From Acidobacteriota bacterium (GTDB lineage: Bacteria > Acidobacteriota > Thermoanaerobaculia > Multivoradales > J023), in contig JAJCXR010000065.1 in the NCBI GenBank assembly GCA_029263315.1, positions 124,001-188,000 on the forward strand: a DNA stretch of 64,000 nt, read 5' to 3'. Below, in pieces: positions 52,536-61,607 of this stretch (position 1 is the stretch's first letter; every line of letters begins with the position of its first letter). Both the position numbers and the translations under genes were made by a program. The notes beneath the pieces are model-generated. The model worked only from the letters and a program-made list of their open reading frames with translations, did not search any database and was not told the origin of the DNA.

Positions 52536-55500
52536 TCACGGCTTCCGACCCGGCGTCCACGGCGCCCCCGCCGCCTCGAGCTGCGCCTCGAAGGCTACCA
52601 ACTCCGTGTCCAACAGCTGCGACAGCACCTGCCGTAGGTCGCTGAATTCCTCCCCCGCGATCTCCAGCCCGCGCCGTTGAGTCGCGGTGGGTGGCAATCG
52701 TGTATCCCAGTGCCCGAAGACGATTTGACCCAAGCGCCCGAGCACCGACGGCGCCGCGGGCTCGTCGTATTGTCGCCGTAGGTTGTCGCCGCTGAGGCGG
52801 ACGGCGAGGGTGTCGAGCTGGTCCCGCAACTGGCGCAAACGGGCGAAGAGCTCAGGGTCGGCGGTGGGGGTGGCGTCGAGGGCGTGTTGCAGGTGGAGGA
52901 GCTTGTTGCGGGCCTCGTCGACCTCGCCGTTCGCCGCCTGGGCGCGGCGCATCAGATCATGTGTTTTCCGTTGGAAGGCGGCGACCGCCGTGGCGTCCGA
53001 CGCTGGCAGGCTACCGCCGGGCAGGGGCTTGACGTCGAAGCTCTGGGCTTCGCTCAGCGTGGTCACCGAGCTGTCGGCTTGCAGGATGGCCATCTCCACC
53101 CGATAGGTGCCTGGCACCACCAGGGGGCCCTGCGGATCCTCTACCCAAGGCGGACGGAACTCCACCTCTTCGAGATCGATCGGGTCCGGCGCCGGCCAGC
53201 GCAGGTCCCAGGCCAGGCGGTGCAGACCCGCCGTGGCGGGGCCACTGAGCCTGCGCACCGCCTGTCCCTCGGCGTCGCGCACGGTCAGCAAGACTTGCGG
53301 CTCGCGGTCGAGGGTCTCGTCCCGCAGACGATCCCAGCCGGGGAAGGGCACGTCGTCCCGTTTCTCCCGCAGCGCGGCTTCCTCCTTGCGTCGCTGCGCC
53401 TGGGGCCCCTCGACGGACGCCTTCAAATGGTAGGTGATTACGGCCCCGAAGGGTGGGTTGGGGGCGGTGAAGCTGGCGCTGCCCTGGGACGGTTGTCCCT
53501 TGGCTTGCAGCGACACTCGAGGAATGTAGGACCAAGCGTCCCGCACCGGGAAGAGGTGGGCGTCTTGCTCTGTAGCCGCCGCCAGTTGACGCAAGGGCGA
53601 GTAGTCGTCGAGCACGAAGAAACCACGGCCGAAGGACGCCGCCACCAAGTCGTCGTCGCGACGCTGGATCTCCAAGTCCCGCAGGGCAATGGTTGGAATA
53701 CCAGTTTTGAGCTGCATCCAGTGCTGGCCCCGGTCGACGGTGACATAGAGGCCAAATTCGGTGCCGGCGAAGAGCAAGTCCTTCTGCTGGTGATCCTGCA
53801 CCACCGACCACACCAAGGTGTGCTCCGGCAAACCGCCTTGGCCCGGCGTCCCGGCCAGCGAACGCCAGCTGCGCCCGCGGTCGTTGCTCTCGAAGAGCAG
53901 CGGCCGGAAGTCACCGATCTTGTGGGCATCGAGGGCGGCGAAGACGGTGTCCGGATCGTACAGCGACGCCTTCACCTCCTGTACGAAGGAGCGCTCGGGA
54001 ACGCCCGGAAGCGGCCCCGATGGTCGCCAGGAGTCACCGTCGCGCACCTGAATGCGGCCATCGTCGGAGCCGGTGTAGAGCAGCCCTTCCACCAGCGGTG
54101 ACTCGCTGAGGGTGGTGAGGGTGGCGTACCAGGACATGGCTCCGTTGTCGTAGAGAGCCGAGACGCCGGGCACCTGATCGATCATCTCCAGCTCGTAGCG
54201 ATTTTCGCCGTGGGTCAAGTCGCCGCTGATCGCCGTCCATGAGTCGCCCCGGTCGTCGCTCTGCCACAGGCGTTGGGAGCCGAAGTAGATGCGTCCGGCG
54301 GCGTGGGGGCTGGTGATCACCGGCGCGTCCCAGTTCCAGCGCTCCGGCGCCTCGCCGGGCTGCGGTTGCGGCTGGATGTCGATGGCTTCGCCGGTCTGGC
54401 GGTCGTAGCGGTAGAGGTGCCCCACCTGCCATTGCAGATAGATGAGGTCGGGCAGCTCCGGGTCGAAGGCGCAGGCGTAGCCGTCGGCCCCCATGGGGAT
54501 CGACCAGTCCTGATTGCGCACCCCTTCGAAGCTGGTGGTGCGCGACGGCCCCAACAGGGTGCCCAAATCCTGGGCGCCGCCGAGGATGTTGTAAAAGGGA
54601 GAGGCGTTGTCGAGGGCCAGCTTGTAAAACTGGGCGATGGGAAGATTGCCGAAATGGCGCCAGGTGGTGCCGTGGTCGAAGGTCTCGTAGAGGCCGCCGT
54701 CGGTGCCCGCCAGCAAGTGTTGCGGATTGGCGGGGTCGATCCAGAAGGCGTGATTGTCGCTGTGCTTCTGACGACCGTCGCCGAGGATCTCCATGGTCTC
54801 ACCGCCGTCGTCGGAGGCGTGCAGGAAGACGTCCATCTGGTAGATCTGATCGACATCGTGGGGCGAGGCGACGAGCTCCTGGTAGTAGTGGGGCCCAGTA
54901 CCGCCGGAGGTGTAGTCGCTGCGACGCTGCCAGCTCTCGCCGCGATCCAGGGAGCGGTAGAGGCCTTTCTCGTCCGGCTTGGCCTCGATGGTGGCGTAGA
55001 CGATATCCGGGTTCTTCGGCGACACGGCCAGGCCGATCTTGCCCATGTCGCCCTTCGGCAAGCCGCTGGACACCCGCCGCCAGGTGGTGCCGCCGTCGGT
55101 GGATTTGTGAATGCCCGACAGCGGGCCGCCGGCCAGGAAGGACCACACCCGGCGACGCCGTTGGTACGACGCCGCATAGAGAGTGTCCGGCTCACGGGGA
55201 TCGATGGCGAGGTCGGTGACGCCGGTGTCGGCGCCCAGGTCAAGGCTCAGAGTCCACGTCATGCCGCCGTCGAGGCTCTTGTAGACGCCCCGCTCGCCAC
55301 CCGACGACCACAACGGTCCCTCCGCCGCCACATAGACCACGTCGCTGTTTTGTGGGTCGATGACGATGTCGCCGATGTGCTGCGAGGCGGCGAGGGCCAT
55401 GTGCTGCCAGGTCGAGCCGCCGTCGAGGCTCTTGTAAACGCCGTCGCCCCAACCGACGTGCCGTCCGCTGACGTTCTCGCCCGTCCCCACCCACACCACG

Positions 55501-55865
55501 TCCGGATTGGACGGGTCGAGACGCACGCAGCCGATGGAGTAGGACGGCTGCTCGTCGAATAGCGGGCGCCAAGTGGTGCCGGCGTTCTGCGTCTTCCACA
55601 CGCCGCCGGAGCCCACCGCCAGGTACCAAGTGCCGGGACGCCGCGGGTCGACGGCGATGTCGGCGATGCGGCCGCCCATCACCGCCGGGCCGATACCCCG
55701 CAGAGCTAAACCACTGAGATCGATGGCAGTCGACTCGGCGATATCTCCTTCGTGGGTGGCCTTGTTGGTGTTTTTGGACGCGGCGCTGGCCGGCGAAGCC
55801 ATGGCATAGGCCAACAGGAGAGCACAGAGGCTCGATTTCAGCAGGAATCGGAAAATGCGGTCCAC
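52536..55865 (-). CDS. Large exported VPS10/sortilin-like BNR propeller protein
   Basis: About 1,109 residues from the GTG at 55865 (VDRIFRFLLKSS, after GAGG); longer ATG starts give no signal peptide. The signal peptide ends ASPASA. Many Asp-box/BNR blades (VYKSLDGGSTW, IHKSTDGGTTW, LYRSLDRGESW, LYETFDHGTTW, LWQSDDRGDSW, LFESNDRGRSW) form one or two beta-propellers of about 650 residues. The C-terminal third holds a beta-sandwich (LLTVRDAEGQAVRRLSGPATAGLHRLAWDLRWP) and helical segments. Paralogues are common in Acidobacteriota and Bacteroidota. It may be a glycosyl hydrolase-like or binding protein; no catalytic site is clear. Confidence 0.85.
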   Translation of the reverse strand: MDRIFRFLLKSSLCALLLAYAMASPASAASKNTNKATHEGDIAESTAIDLSGLALRGIGPAVMGGRIADIAVDPRRPGTWYLAVGSGGVWKTQNAGTTWRPLFDEQPSYSIGCVRLDPSNPDVVWVGTGENVSGRHVGWGDGVYKSLDGGSTWQHMALAASQHIGDIVIDPQNSDVVYVAAEGPLWSSGGERGVYKSLDGGMTWTLSLDLGADTGVTDLAIDPREPDTLYAASYQRRRRVWSFLAGGPLSGIHKSTDGGTTWRRVSSGLPKGDMGKIGLAVSPKNPDIVYATIEAKPDEKGLYRSLDRGESWQRRSDYTSGGTGPHYYQELVASPHDVDQIYQMDVFLHASDDGGETMEILGDGRQKHSDNHAFWIDPANPQHLLAGTDGGLYETFDHGTTWRHFGNLPIAQFYKLALDNASPFYNILGGAQDLGTLLGPSRTTSFEGVRNQDWSIPMGADGYACAFDPELPDLIYLQWQVGHLYRYDRQTGEAIDIQPQPQPGEAPERWNWDAPVITSPHAAGRIYFGSQRLWQSDDRGDSWTAISGDLTHGENRYELEMIDQVPGVSALYDNGAMSWYATLTTLSESPLVEGLLYTGSDDGRIQVRDGDSWRPSGPLPGVPERSFVQEVKASLYDPDTVFAALDAHKIGDFRPLLFESNDRGRSWRSLAGTPGQGGLPEHTLVWSVVQDHQQKDLLFAGTEFGLYVTVDRGQHWMQLKTGIPTIALRDLEIQRRDDDLVAASFGRGFFVLDDYSPLRQLAAATEQDAHLFPVRDAWSYIPRVSLQAKGQPSQGSASFTAPNPPFGAVITYHLKASVEGPQAQRRKEEAALREKRDDVPFPGWDRLRDETLDREPQVLLTVRDAEGQAVRRLSGPATAGLHRLAWDLRWPAPDPIDLEEVEFRPPWVEDPQGPLVVPGTYRVEMAILQADSSVTTLSEAQSFDVKPLPGGSLPASDATAVAAFQRKTHDLMRRAQAANGEVDEARNKLLHLQHALDATPTADPELFARLRQLRDQLDTLAVRLSGDNLRRQYDEPAAPSVLGRLGQIVFGHWDTRLPPTATQRRGLEIAGEEFSDLRQVLSQLLDTELVAFEAQLEAAGAPWTPGRKP

Positions 55866-55946
55866 AGTGGCTACCTCTCGAGGGACGGCGCGTTGGGGCA
55901 GGTAAACAAACGACGGTGTGCTGCGCAGTCTACCAGTGTGCGGCGC

Positions 55947-55979
55947 GTCACCAGTGGCCCTCTTGGGAGGGCGGGTGAC
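55947..55979. repeat. Inverted repeat between the BNR gene and the DUF4197 gene
   Basis: GTCACC (55947-55952) and GGTGAC (55974-55979) bracket GCCCTC (55957-55962) and GAGGGC (55967-55972), a nested stem with loop TTGG. It is located in the divergent gap and includes the GTGACAG motif at its right edge, like the hairpin at 38.3 kb. Confidence 0.7.
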
Positions 55980-56048
55980 AGGCAATGGGAAAGCTGTCGG
56001 CGGTGACTGACGGTATGATGAGGGCCGAACAACCAACCTGGAGTCTCC

Positions 56049-56795
56049 TTGAATCACTCACGTCCCCATCGTCGTTTGTTGCCAAGCTCCGTCCTTCTTA
56101 TCATCAGTTTCCTAGTTTGCGTTGGCTGCGCGGAATTCGACCCCGCCGTCTTGGGTACAGTGCTGGGTAGCCCCGCCGACACCGCGCCCTTGGACGAGGG
56201 CACCGTTTCCAACGGGCTCAAGGAAGCTCTGCGTATAGGCTCGGGTCGGGCCATCGATACGGTATCGCGGCCGAATGGATTCTGGGCCAATGAGCTGATC
56301 CGTATTCGCTTACCCGAGGAAGCCCAGGAGATGGCCAATCTGTTGCGACAGGTTGGCTTTTCTCGTCAGGTGGACAATCTCGAGGTGGCGATGAACCGGG
56401 CCGCCGAGCAGGCGTCCGCCGAGGCTCGGGATGTATTTGTCGATGTCATCACCGGCATGACGATCGCCGATGCCTTCGGTATCTTGCGGGGCGGCGACAG
56501 CGCCGCCACCGACTATCTGCGCCTGCGGACCTCGGACACCCTGCGCCAGCGCTTCGAACCGATCATCCAGAACAAAATGGAACATCTGGGTCTGTACCGC
56601 TCCTACAATCAGCTGGCGGATACTTACAATGCCCTTCCACTGAGCCAACGTCCCGTGGTGCGTCTCGACGCTTACCTCACGGATCGGGCCCTCGACGGGC
56701 TCTTCACAACCTTGGCCGATGAGGAACGTAAGATTCGCCAGGACCCCATCGCCCGCACCACCGAGCTGCTGCGCCGGGTCTTCAGTCGACGCTGA
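56049..56795 (+). CDS. DUF4197 family lipoprotein
   Basis: Protein of 248 residues starting at a TTG (56049). A signal peptide ends in VCVGC (lipobox). The DUF4197 pattern follows: GLKEALRIGSGRAIDTVSRPNGFWAN, IRIRLPEEAQEMANLLRQVGF, EVAMNRAAEQASAEARDVFVDVITGMTIADAFGILRGGDSAATDYLR. Function of the family is unknown; it is helical and periplasmic. It is followed by an APH-like kinase gene 16 bases downstream. Confidence 0.85.
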   Translation: MNHSRPHRRLLPSSVLLIISFLVCVGCAEFDPAVLGTVLGSPADTAPLDEGTVSNGLKEALRIGSGRAIDTVSRPNGFWANELIRIRLPEEAQEMANLLRQVGFSRQVDNLEVAMNRAAEQASAEARDVFVDVITGMTIADAFGILRGGDSAATDYLRLRTSDTLRQRFEPIIQNKMEHLGLYRSYNQLADTYNALPLSQRPVVRLDAYLTDRALDGLFTTLADEERKIRQDPIARTTELLRRVFSRR

Positions 56796-56811
56796 GAACC
56801 GCGGAGAGACC

Positions 56812-57771
56812 ATGGCAGATTTCGAGCCAAGTGAAACTCTCGAGACCGGTCCGACGTCGGCCAGACAGTCGACCCCCGAAGCCGAGCATGCCATCGATGG
56901 GCGCTTGGTGCGGTCTCTGCTGCACGACCAGCACGCCGATCTGGCCCCCTTGCCTCTGCACCTCCTGGACGCCGGTTGGGACAATGTCACCTATCGCCTG
57001 GGCGACGAGCTGGCGGTGCGCCTGCCGCGCCGTCAGCAGGCGGAGTTGCTGTTGCGTCATGAGCAAATCTGGCTGCCGCGGCTGCAACCGCACCTGCCGT
57101 TGGCCGTTCCCGTGCCGCTGCGTCGTGGTCGGCCCGCCTGTGGTTTTCCTTGGCCTTGGAGCGTCGTGCCGTGGATACCGGGTCGTACCGCCGATCTCGA
57201 GCCCCCCAAGGCCAAGCAAGCACGGCCCTGGGCCGACTTCCTGCGGGCCCTGCATCGTCCCGGGCCGCAGGACGGCCCCCACAACCCACTGCGCGGTGTG
57301 CCCCTGGCCGCGCGGGCTGCCAAGGTGGAAACTCGACTGGAGCGCCTGGGCCGCATCTCGCCGACGGTGACCCCACAGCTCGTCGAGGTCTGGCGGCGAG
57401 CCCTGGCGGCACCACCGTGTGACCATCACCGCTGGTTGCACGGCGATCTCCATCCACGCAATATCTTGGTCGAACGGGGCGTGCTCAGCGGCGTCATCGA
57501 CTGGGGCGACGTCACTACCGGCGACGTCGCCACCGACCTGGCGTCCTTCTGGATGCTCTTCGACGATCCCCAAGCCAGGACGGATGGTCTCGCCCACTAC
57601 GGCGCCACCGCACCCCAGATCGCCCGCGCCCAAGGCTGGGCGGTGCTCTTCGGCACCGCGCTCCTGGAAACCGGCTTGACCGATCATCCCCGGCATGCGG
57701 CGATCGGTCAGGCGACGTTGTTGCGGTTGGCGTCCCATGGTCAGGAACATCAAATGACCCGCAGGCCATAG
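56812..57771 (+). CDS. Aminoglycoside phosphotransferase (APH) family kinase
   Basis: Protein of 319 residues from ATG 56812. The kinase-like fold keeps the catalytic loop HGDLHPRN at 210-217 and the metal-binding VIDWGD at 228-233. The N-lobe has GWDNVTYRLGDELAVRLPRR with the nucleotide-binding beta-strands. Such proteins phosphorylate small molecules (homoserine, choline, antibiotics). Substrate unknown; a resistance role is not indicated by context. Confidence 0.85.
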   Translation: MADFEPSETLETGPTSARQSTPEAEHAIDGRLVRSLLHDQHADLAPLPLHLLDAGWDNVTYRLGDELAVRLPRRQQAELLLRHEQIWLPRLQPHLPLAVPVPLRRGRPACGFPWPWSVVPWIPGRTADLEPPKAKQARPWADFLRALHRPGPQDGPHNPLRGVPLAARAAKVETRLERLGRISPTVTPQLVEVWRRALAAPPCDHHRWLHGDLHPRNILVERGVLSGVIDWGDVTTGDVATDLASFWMLFDDPQARTDGLAHYGATAPQIARAQGWAVLFGTALLETGLTDHPRHAAIGQATLLRLASHGQEHQMTRRP

Positions 57772-57791
57772 AAGTCGTAGACTACCCACCC

Positions 57792-58376
57792 ATGACAACA
57801 CATTCCTCGAGCGTGAAATGTTCCGTCTTCATCGCCACCAGCCTCGACGGCTACATCGCCCGCCCAGACGGCGGTATTGACTGGCTCGACGACGCCAATG
57901 CCTCGGTGCCGCCGGGAGAAGACTGCGGCTATGGGGCCTTCATGGTGACGGTCGATGCCCTGGTCATGGGCCGGGGGACCTTCGAGAAGGTCCTCGAATT
58001 CGACGGCTGGCCTTACGGCAATACGCCGGTCTATCTGCTGAGCCGTTCTATGACCCAACTGCCCGATGGTGTGCCGGATAGCGTCGAGCTGATGTGCGTC
58101 AGCCCTGCCGAAGTGGTGGAGCTGGCCAGGGAGCGCGGCCACCAAGGTCTCTATATCGACGGCGGCAAGACGATTCAGGGATTCTTGAACGCCGGCTTGA
58201 TCACCGACATCACCCTCACGACGATCCCCATTCTGCTCGGCTCGGGGATCAGGCTATTCGGCGAGCGTCAGGGAGATTTGACGTTGCAGCACGTCTCGAC
58301 CCGAGCCTTTCCCTTCGGTTTTGTCCAGAGCCACTATGCCTTGACTGACGACCGGTCCACTGGCGACGCGAGTTGA
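57792..58376 (+). CDS. Dihydrofolate reductase/RibD C-terminal-like family protein
   Basis: Protein of 194 residues. Opening CSVFIATSLDGYIARPDGGIDWLDD, then VDALVMGRGTFEKVLEFDGWPYG, LYIDGGKTIQGFLNAGLITDITLTTIPILLGSGIRLFG. This is the YyaP/YwjB-type branch with NADPH-binding features (MGRGTFE, YIDGGKT). Possible pteridine or flavin-related reductase; the true substrate is unknown. It is 20 bases after the APH-like gene and may be co-transcribed. Confidence 0.86.
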   Translation: MTTHSSSVKCSVFIATSLDGYIARPDGGIDWLDDANASVPPGEDCGYGAFMVTVDALVMGRGTFEKVLEFDGWPYGNTPVYLLSRSMTQLPDGVPDSVELMCVSPAEVVELARERGHQGLYIDGGKTIQGFLNAGLITDITLTTIPILLGSGIRLFGERQGDLTLQHVSTRAFPFGFVQSHYALTDDRSTGDAS

Positions 58377-58561
58377 GGCCTTGAAGCGCATCACTGTCAG
58401 TGGATCCCACAGCACCGCTAAGAGCACCCCATCGACATTGAAATCGCTGAATGAGACAGTCGATTTTGGAGATGTTTCGGCTCTCAGCGTGACTTGAATC
58501 TTGACAGAAATACGCTTTCAGATAGAAGCAACTCGTTCATCAACCTCGGAGAAAGAATGCC

Positions 58562-59932
58562 ATGTGGATCCGAATTTTTGTTTTGCAGGTCGCGCTGATC
58601 CAGGGCCTGGGGTCGATGGTATTTCTCGTGGGAAGTGCTGGAGCAGACCAATTCCGCGTCAACACTTCCACCGAAGGCCATCAGTTCGTGAACGCCATCG
58701 AGGTCGATGGCAATTCCGGTGAATTTCTCGTCGTCTGGTCGAGCCAGACCAGTCTGGAGGATGATGACTGGGACTACAGCATTCAGGGCCAGCGCTACGA
58801 CGCCAACGGTCTGCCCCAGGGAGGGCAGTTTCAAGCAAATACATGGACCACGGCGCGACAGTTTGGGCCTGCCGCGGCGGTGGAGCCGATCAGCGGCAAC
58901 GTCATGGTGACGTGGGATCATGAGCAGCCGGTGGGTACCACCGAAAGGGATGTTCGGGGTCGCGTTTTCCTTTCCGACGGCACCCCCTTGGCGACGGACT
59001 TTCGGGTCAACAGCTATCCCGGCTCCGCCGGATACACCGGCGCGGGGGCGTCCGTCAGTGCCCTGTCGACAGGGGATTTTGTCGTTGTCTGGGAAGGCGT
59101 CGAATCGGCGACCTCAGAGCTCGGGATCCAAGCGCGAATCTTCCAAGCGGACGGCACGCCGCGCATGGCGCAGTTCCCGGTGCCAAACGAAGTGGGATTC
59201 AATCCCAACAATCCAAGGGTAGCGACCCATGACTCCAACGGAGAGCTCTTGGCCGTGTGGTGGCGCCAGACTGCGGAACCCCAAGGTGGCTCTGAGATCA
59301 TCGGCCGTCGCTTCGACTCCTCAGGCTCTCCGATGGGAGACAGTTTCGAAATCAATGTAGACACGGCGGCCGTTCGCACCCAGCCGGATGTGGCGTTCGA
59401 AAGCTCCTCTCAAACGTACCTTGTCACCTGGACGGAAAGGGAGCTGCCGTCGGGTGGAAAAGAGGACATCTTCATGCGTCGCCTGGCCTCGGACGGTACA
59501 CCGCTGGCCGGCGACATGATGGTCAATACTTGGTCGGTGGGCCATCAACGCAGCCCACGGGTGGCGGTGGATCCGGCTGGAGGTGATTTCGAATTGGTCT
59601 GGTACAGCGATACAACACCCAACGTGGCTGGCACACAAATCAGTATCCGGGGCCAGCGGTTCAGCAGTGCTGGGACACCCCTGGGTGACGAATACCAAGT
59701 CAGTGTCTCGAGCAAGCCATCTTCCCGTCTGGCGGTAGCCATTTCGCCCAGCGACGGCATGGCCTCCGACGGTGAGCCTTTTGTTGTCTGGACAGACTTC
59801 GCGACCTGCGGCGACGGCGACCTTACTGGGGTGATGGGGTTTTTTGCACCGGTCAATGATCCCTGTGCCCTGACCATCGACGGATTCGAGTCCGGAGATT
59901 TCAGCGCCTGGTCCTTGGTGATGGGAAACTGA
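58562..59932 (+). CDS. Secreted beta-propeller-like protein with FESGD C-terminal tag
   Basis: Protein of 456 residues with an N-terminal hydrophobic signal (FVLQVALIQGLGSMVFLVGSAGA). The body repeats units of about 60 residues ending in G-x-R-[FY]-x-x-x-G-x-P-x-G (SIQGQRYDANGLPQGGQF, EIIGRRFDSSGSPMGDSF, SIRGQRFSSAGTPLGDEY) and FVVVWE/YLVTWT/ELVWYS strands. This gives a six- to seven-bladed propeller. The C-terminus is LTIDGFESGDFSAWSLVMGN. It is probably secreted or surface-bound. No enzymatic motif is apparent. Confidence 0.82.
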   Translation: MWIRIFVLQVALIQGLGSMVFLVGSAGADQFRVNTSTEGHQFVNAIEVDGNSGEFLVVWSSQTSLEDDDWDYSIQGQRYDANGLPQGGQFQANTWTTARQFGPAAAVEPISGNVMVTWDHEQPVGTTERDVRGRVFLSDGTPLATDFRVNSYPGSAGYTGAGASVSALSTGDFVVVWEGVESATSELGIQARIFQADGTPRMAQFPVPNEVGFNPNNPRVATHDSNGELLAVWWRQTAEPQGGSEIIGRRFDSSGSPMGDSFEINVDTAAVRTQPDVAFESSSQTYLVTWTERELPSGGKEDIFMRRLASDGTPLAGDMMVNTWSVGHQRSPRVAVDPAGGDFELVWYSDTTPNVAGTQISIRGQRFSSAGTPLGDEYQVSVSSKPSSRLAVAISPSDGMASDGEPFVVWTDFATCGDGDLTGVMGFFAPVNDPCALTIDGFESGDFSAWSLVMGN

Positions 59933-60002
59933 TCTCCGGGGCACAACCCGGCTGTGCTTGGGCCAACCGACCGGTGAGCCGGCGGCGGGGGTTTATCCGT
60001 TG

Positions 60003-60560
60003 ATGCGTATCGCCGTCAGCGGCTCCCACAGCACCGGCAAGAGCACCCTGATCGCGGCGTTCCTGGCCGAGCGACCGCACTATGCCCATGAACCGGAGGC
60101 CTACGAGTTGCTGGCCGACGAGATCTCGATGACACCGGCCGAAGGGCCAGACTTCGATGGCTTGACCGCCTTGATCGAGCTCACGATTTTGGTATTGGCC
60201 GACTACCAGCCTGGCGATGGGGTGATCTTAGAGCGCAGCCCCGTCGACTATCTGGCGTACGCCGCTGCGACCGAATCGATGACCGGGTCGGAGCGTGAGG
60301 AGCTGATTGAAACGCACCTTGCCACCATTCGAGAGGCGCTGCGGCATCTCGACTTGATCGTCCTGCTGCCGGTTTCCGGCCAAGGTGTGGCCGGGCGTCC
60401 GGGTGAAGACGAAGGCTACCGCCAACGGGTCGACGACGAGCTGCGGCGGGCCTTGATCGACGACGACTACGACCTCTTCGAAGGCCCCGATGCTCCTGAC
60501 GTGTTGGAGCTGTCGCCGGTGCCGGAAGAGCAGCTGGCGGAGTTGGTGCGAAGGGCGTGA
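60003..60560 (+). CDS. P-loop NTPase, nucleoside/NadR-like kinase
   Basis: Protein of 185 residues from ATG 60003. Walker A is GSHSTGKST at 7-15, the H-S-T-G-K-S-T form seen in NadR-like and AAA_28 kinases. A second motif, DGVILERSPVDYLAYA, is the thymidylate-kinase-like DRxx region. The end is acidic (DDDYDLFEGPDAPDVLELSP). Substrate unknown; a small-molecule kinase is likely. Confidence 0.75.
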   Translation: MRIAVSGSHSTGKSTLIAAFLAERPHYAHEPEAYELLADEISMTPAEGPDFDGLTALIELTILVLADYQPGDGVILERSPVDYLAYAAATESMTGSEREELIETHLATIREALRHLDLIVLLPVSGQGVAGRPGEDEGYRQRVDDELRRALIDDDYDLFEGPDAPDVLELSPVPEEQLAELVRRA

Positions 60561-60693
60561 GATGGCCTATTGCCCCGGTCGGCCACGGCCTGTCGGCACC
60601 CACAGTTGCCTTCCCCGCCCGGCCGCCCCATAATGCGTCGGTGCCGCAGCGCTGGACCGTCGCGGCGCCTCTACCCACCATGAGCATCCAACC

Positions 60694-61461
60694 ATGAGCA
60701 TCTCCGTCGAAGCCCGCAATGTGCACAAGTCCTATCGGGACGGTGCCCGTACGGTGAAGGTGTTACACGGTGTCGACTTGACGGTGGCGCCGGGGGAGAT
60801 GGTGGCGGTGGTGGGGCCTTCGGGCTCGGGCAAGTCGACATTGCTGCATTTGATCGGGGCGCTGGATACGGTGGACGATGGGGAAATCCTGCTCGGTGGG
60901 GAATCCCTGGCGCGTCTCGATCGGCGGCGTTTGGCGGCGTATCGCAACCGCACGATGGGTTTTGTCTTTCAATTCCACCAACTCCTGCCGGACTTCGATG
61001 CGCGGGAGAACGTCATGATGCCGGGGCGTATTGCCGGTCAAGATCCCAATGCGGTGGCTGGCCGGGCCGATGCGCTGTTGGAGGAAGTGGGGCTGTCGGA
61101 GCGCCGTGACCATTTCCCCAGTCAGCTTTCCGGCGGCGAGCGACAACGGGTGGCGATTTGCCGTGCCCTGCTGATGAGCCCGCCGTTGCTGCTGGCCGAT
61201 GAGCCGACGGGCAATCTCGATCCGAAGAGCGCCCAACAGGTATTCGGGCTTCTCTTGGACTTGCAACGCCGCCACGGCACAACGACCTTGTTGGTGACCC
61301 ACAATCCGGCTCTGGCACAGCGTTGTGGTAGGATTTTGTACCTCGACGAAGGCGTGCTGCGAGGCATGTCGGCCGACGACGGGAAGCTCGGGCCGACCCA
61401 CGGAGCGTCCACATCGGCAGTAGCTCGGGCCGGTCAGACGGCTTCCGATGGGCTGCGCTGA
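60694..61461 (+). CDS. lolD: LolD-like ABC transporter ATP-binding protein
   Basis: Protein of 255 residues. Walker A GPSGSGKST at 41-49, Q-loop FVFQFHQLLPDFDARENVMMP, ABC signature LSGGERQRVAI, Walker B LLLADEPTGNLDP, then LLVTHNPALAQR. The FQFHQLLPEFxxxENVxxP stretch is typical of LolD. It has about 25 extra C-terminal residues. It may power the LolC/E-type permease encoded at 48.6 kb. A MacB-type partner is the alternative. Confidence 0.88.
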   Translation: MSISVEARNVHKSYRDGARTVKVLHGVDLTVAPGEMVAVVGPSGSGKSTLLHLIGALDTVDDGEILLGGESLARLDRRRLAAYRNRTMGFVFQFHQLLPDFDARENVMMPGRIAGQDPNAVAGRADALLEEVGLSERRDHFPSQLSGGERQRVAICRALLMSPPLLLADEPTGNLDPKSAQQVFGLLLDLQRRHGTTTLLVTHNPALAQRCGRILYLDEGVLRGMSADDGKLGPTHGASTSAVARAGQTASDGLR

Positions 61462-61607
61462 GCCGAGCACGGCGACGTACCCGTAGCCAGTCTTCTGAAT
61501 TTCTCAAGGCGCTGAGCCCAGGTGATCGAGGCGCGGCCCAGCGGCCGGCAAGCTGCGGTTCGACACACGACAACAACCAGACAACCCTCCTCCCCAGGTC
61601 ACCGTCT

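Noticed and set aside
56812..57771. Antibiotic-resistance gene (aminoglycoside phosphotransferase)
   Set aside because: Only the general kinase motifs are present; sequence does not match a known resistance enzyme closely and the context is not a resistance island.
48583..61461. LolC/E and LolD as a single operon
   Set aside because: They lie 11 kb apart with many unrelated genes and opposite-strand genes in between; a functional link is possible but not an operon.
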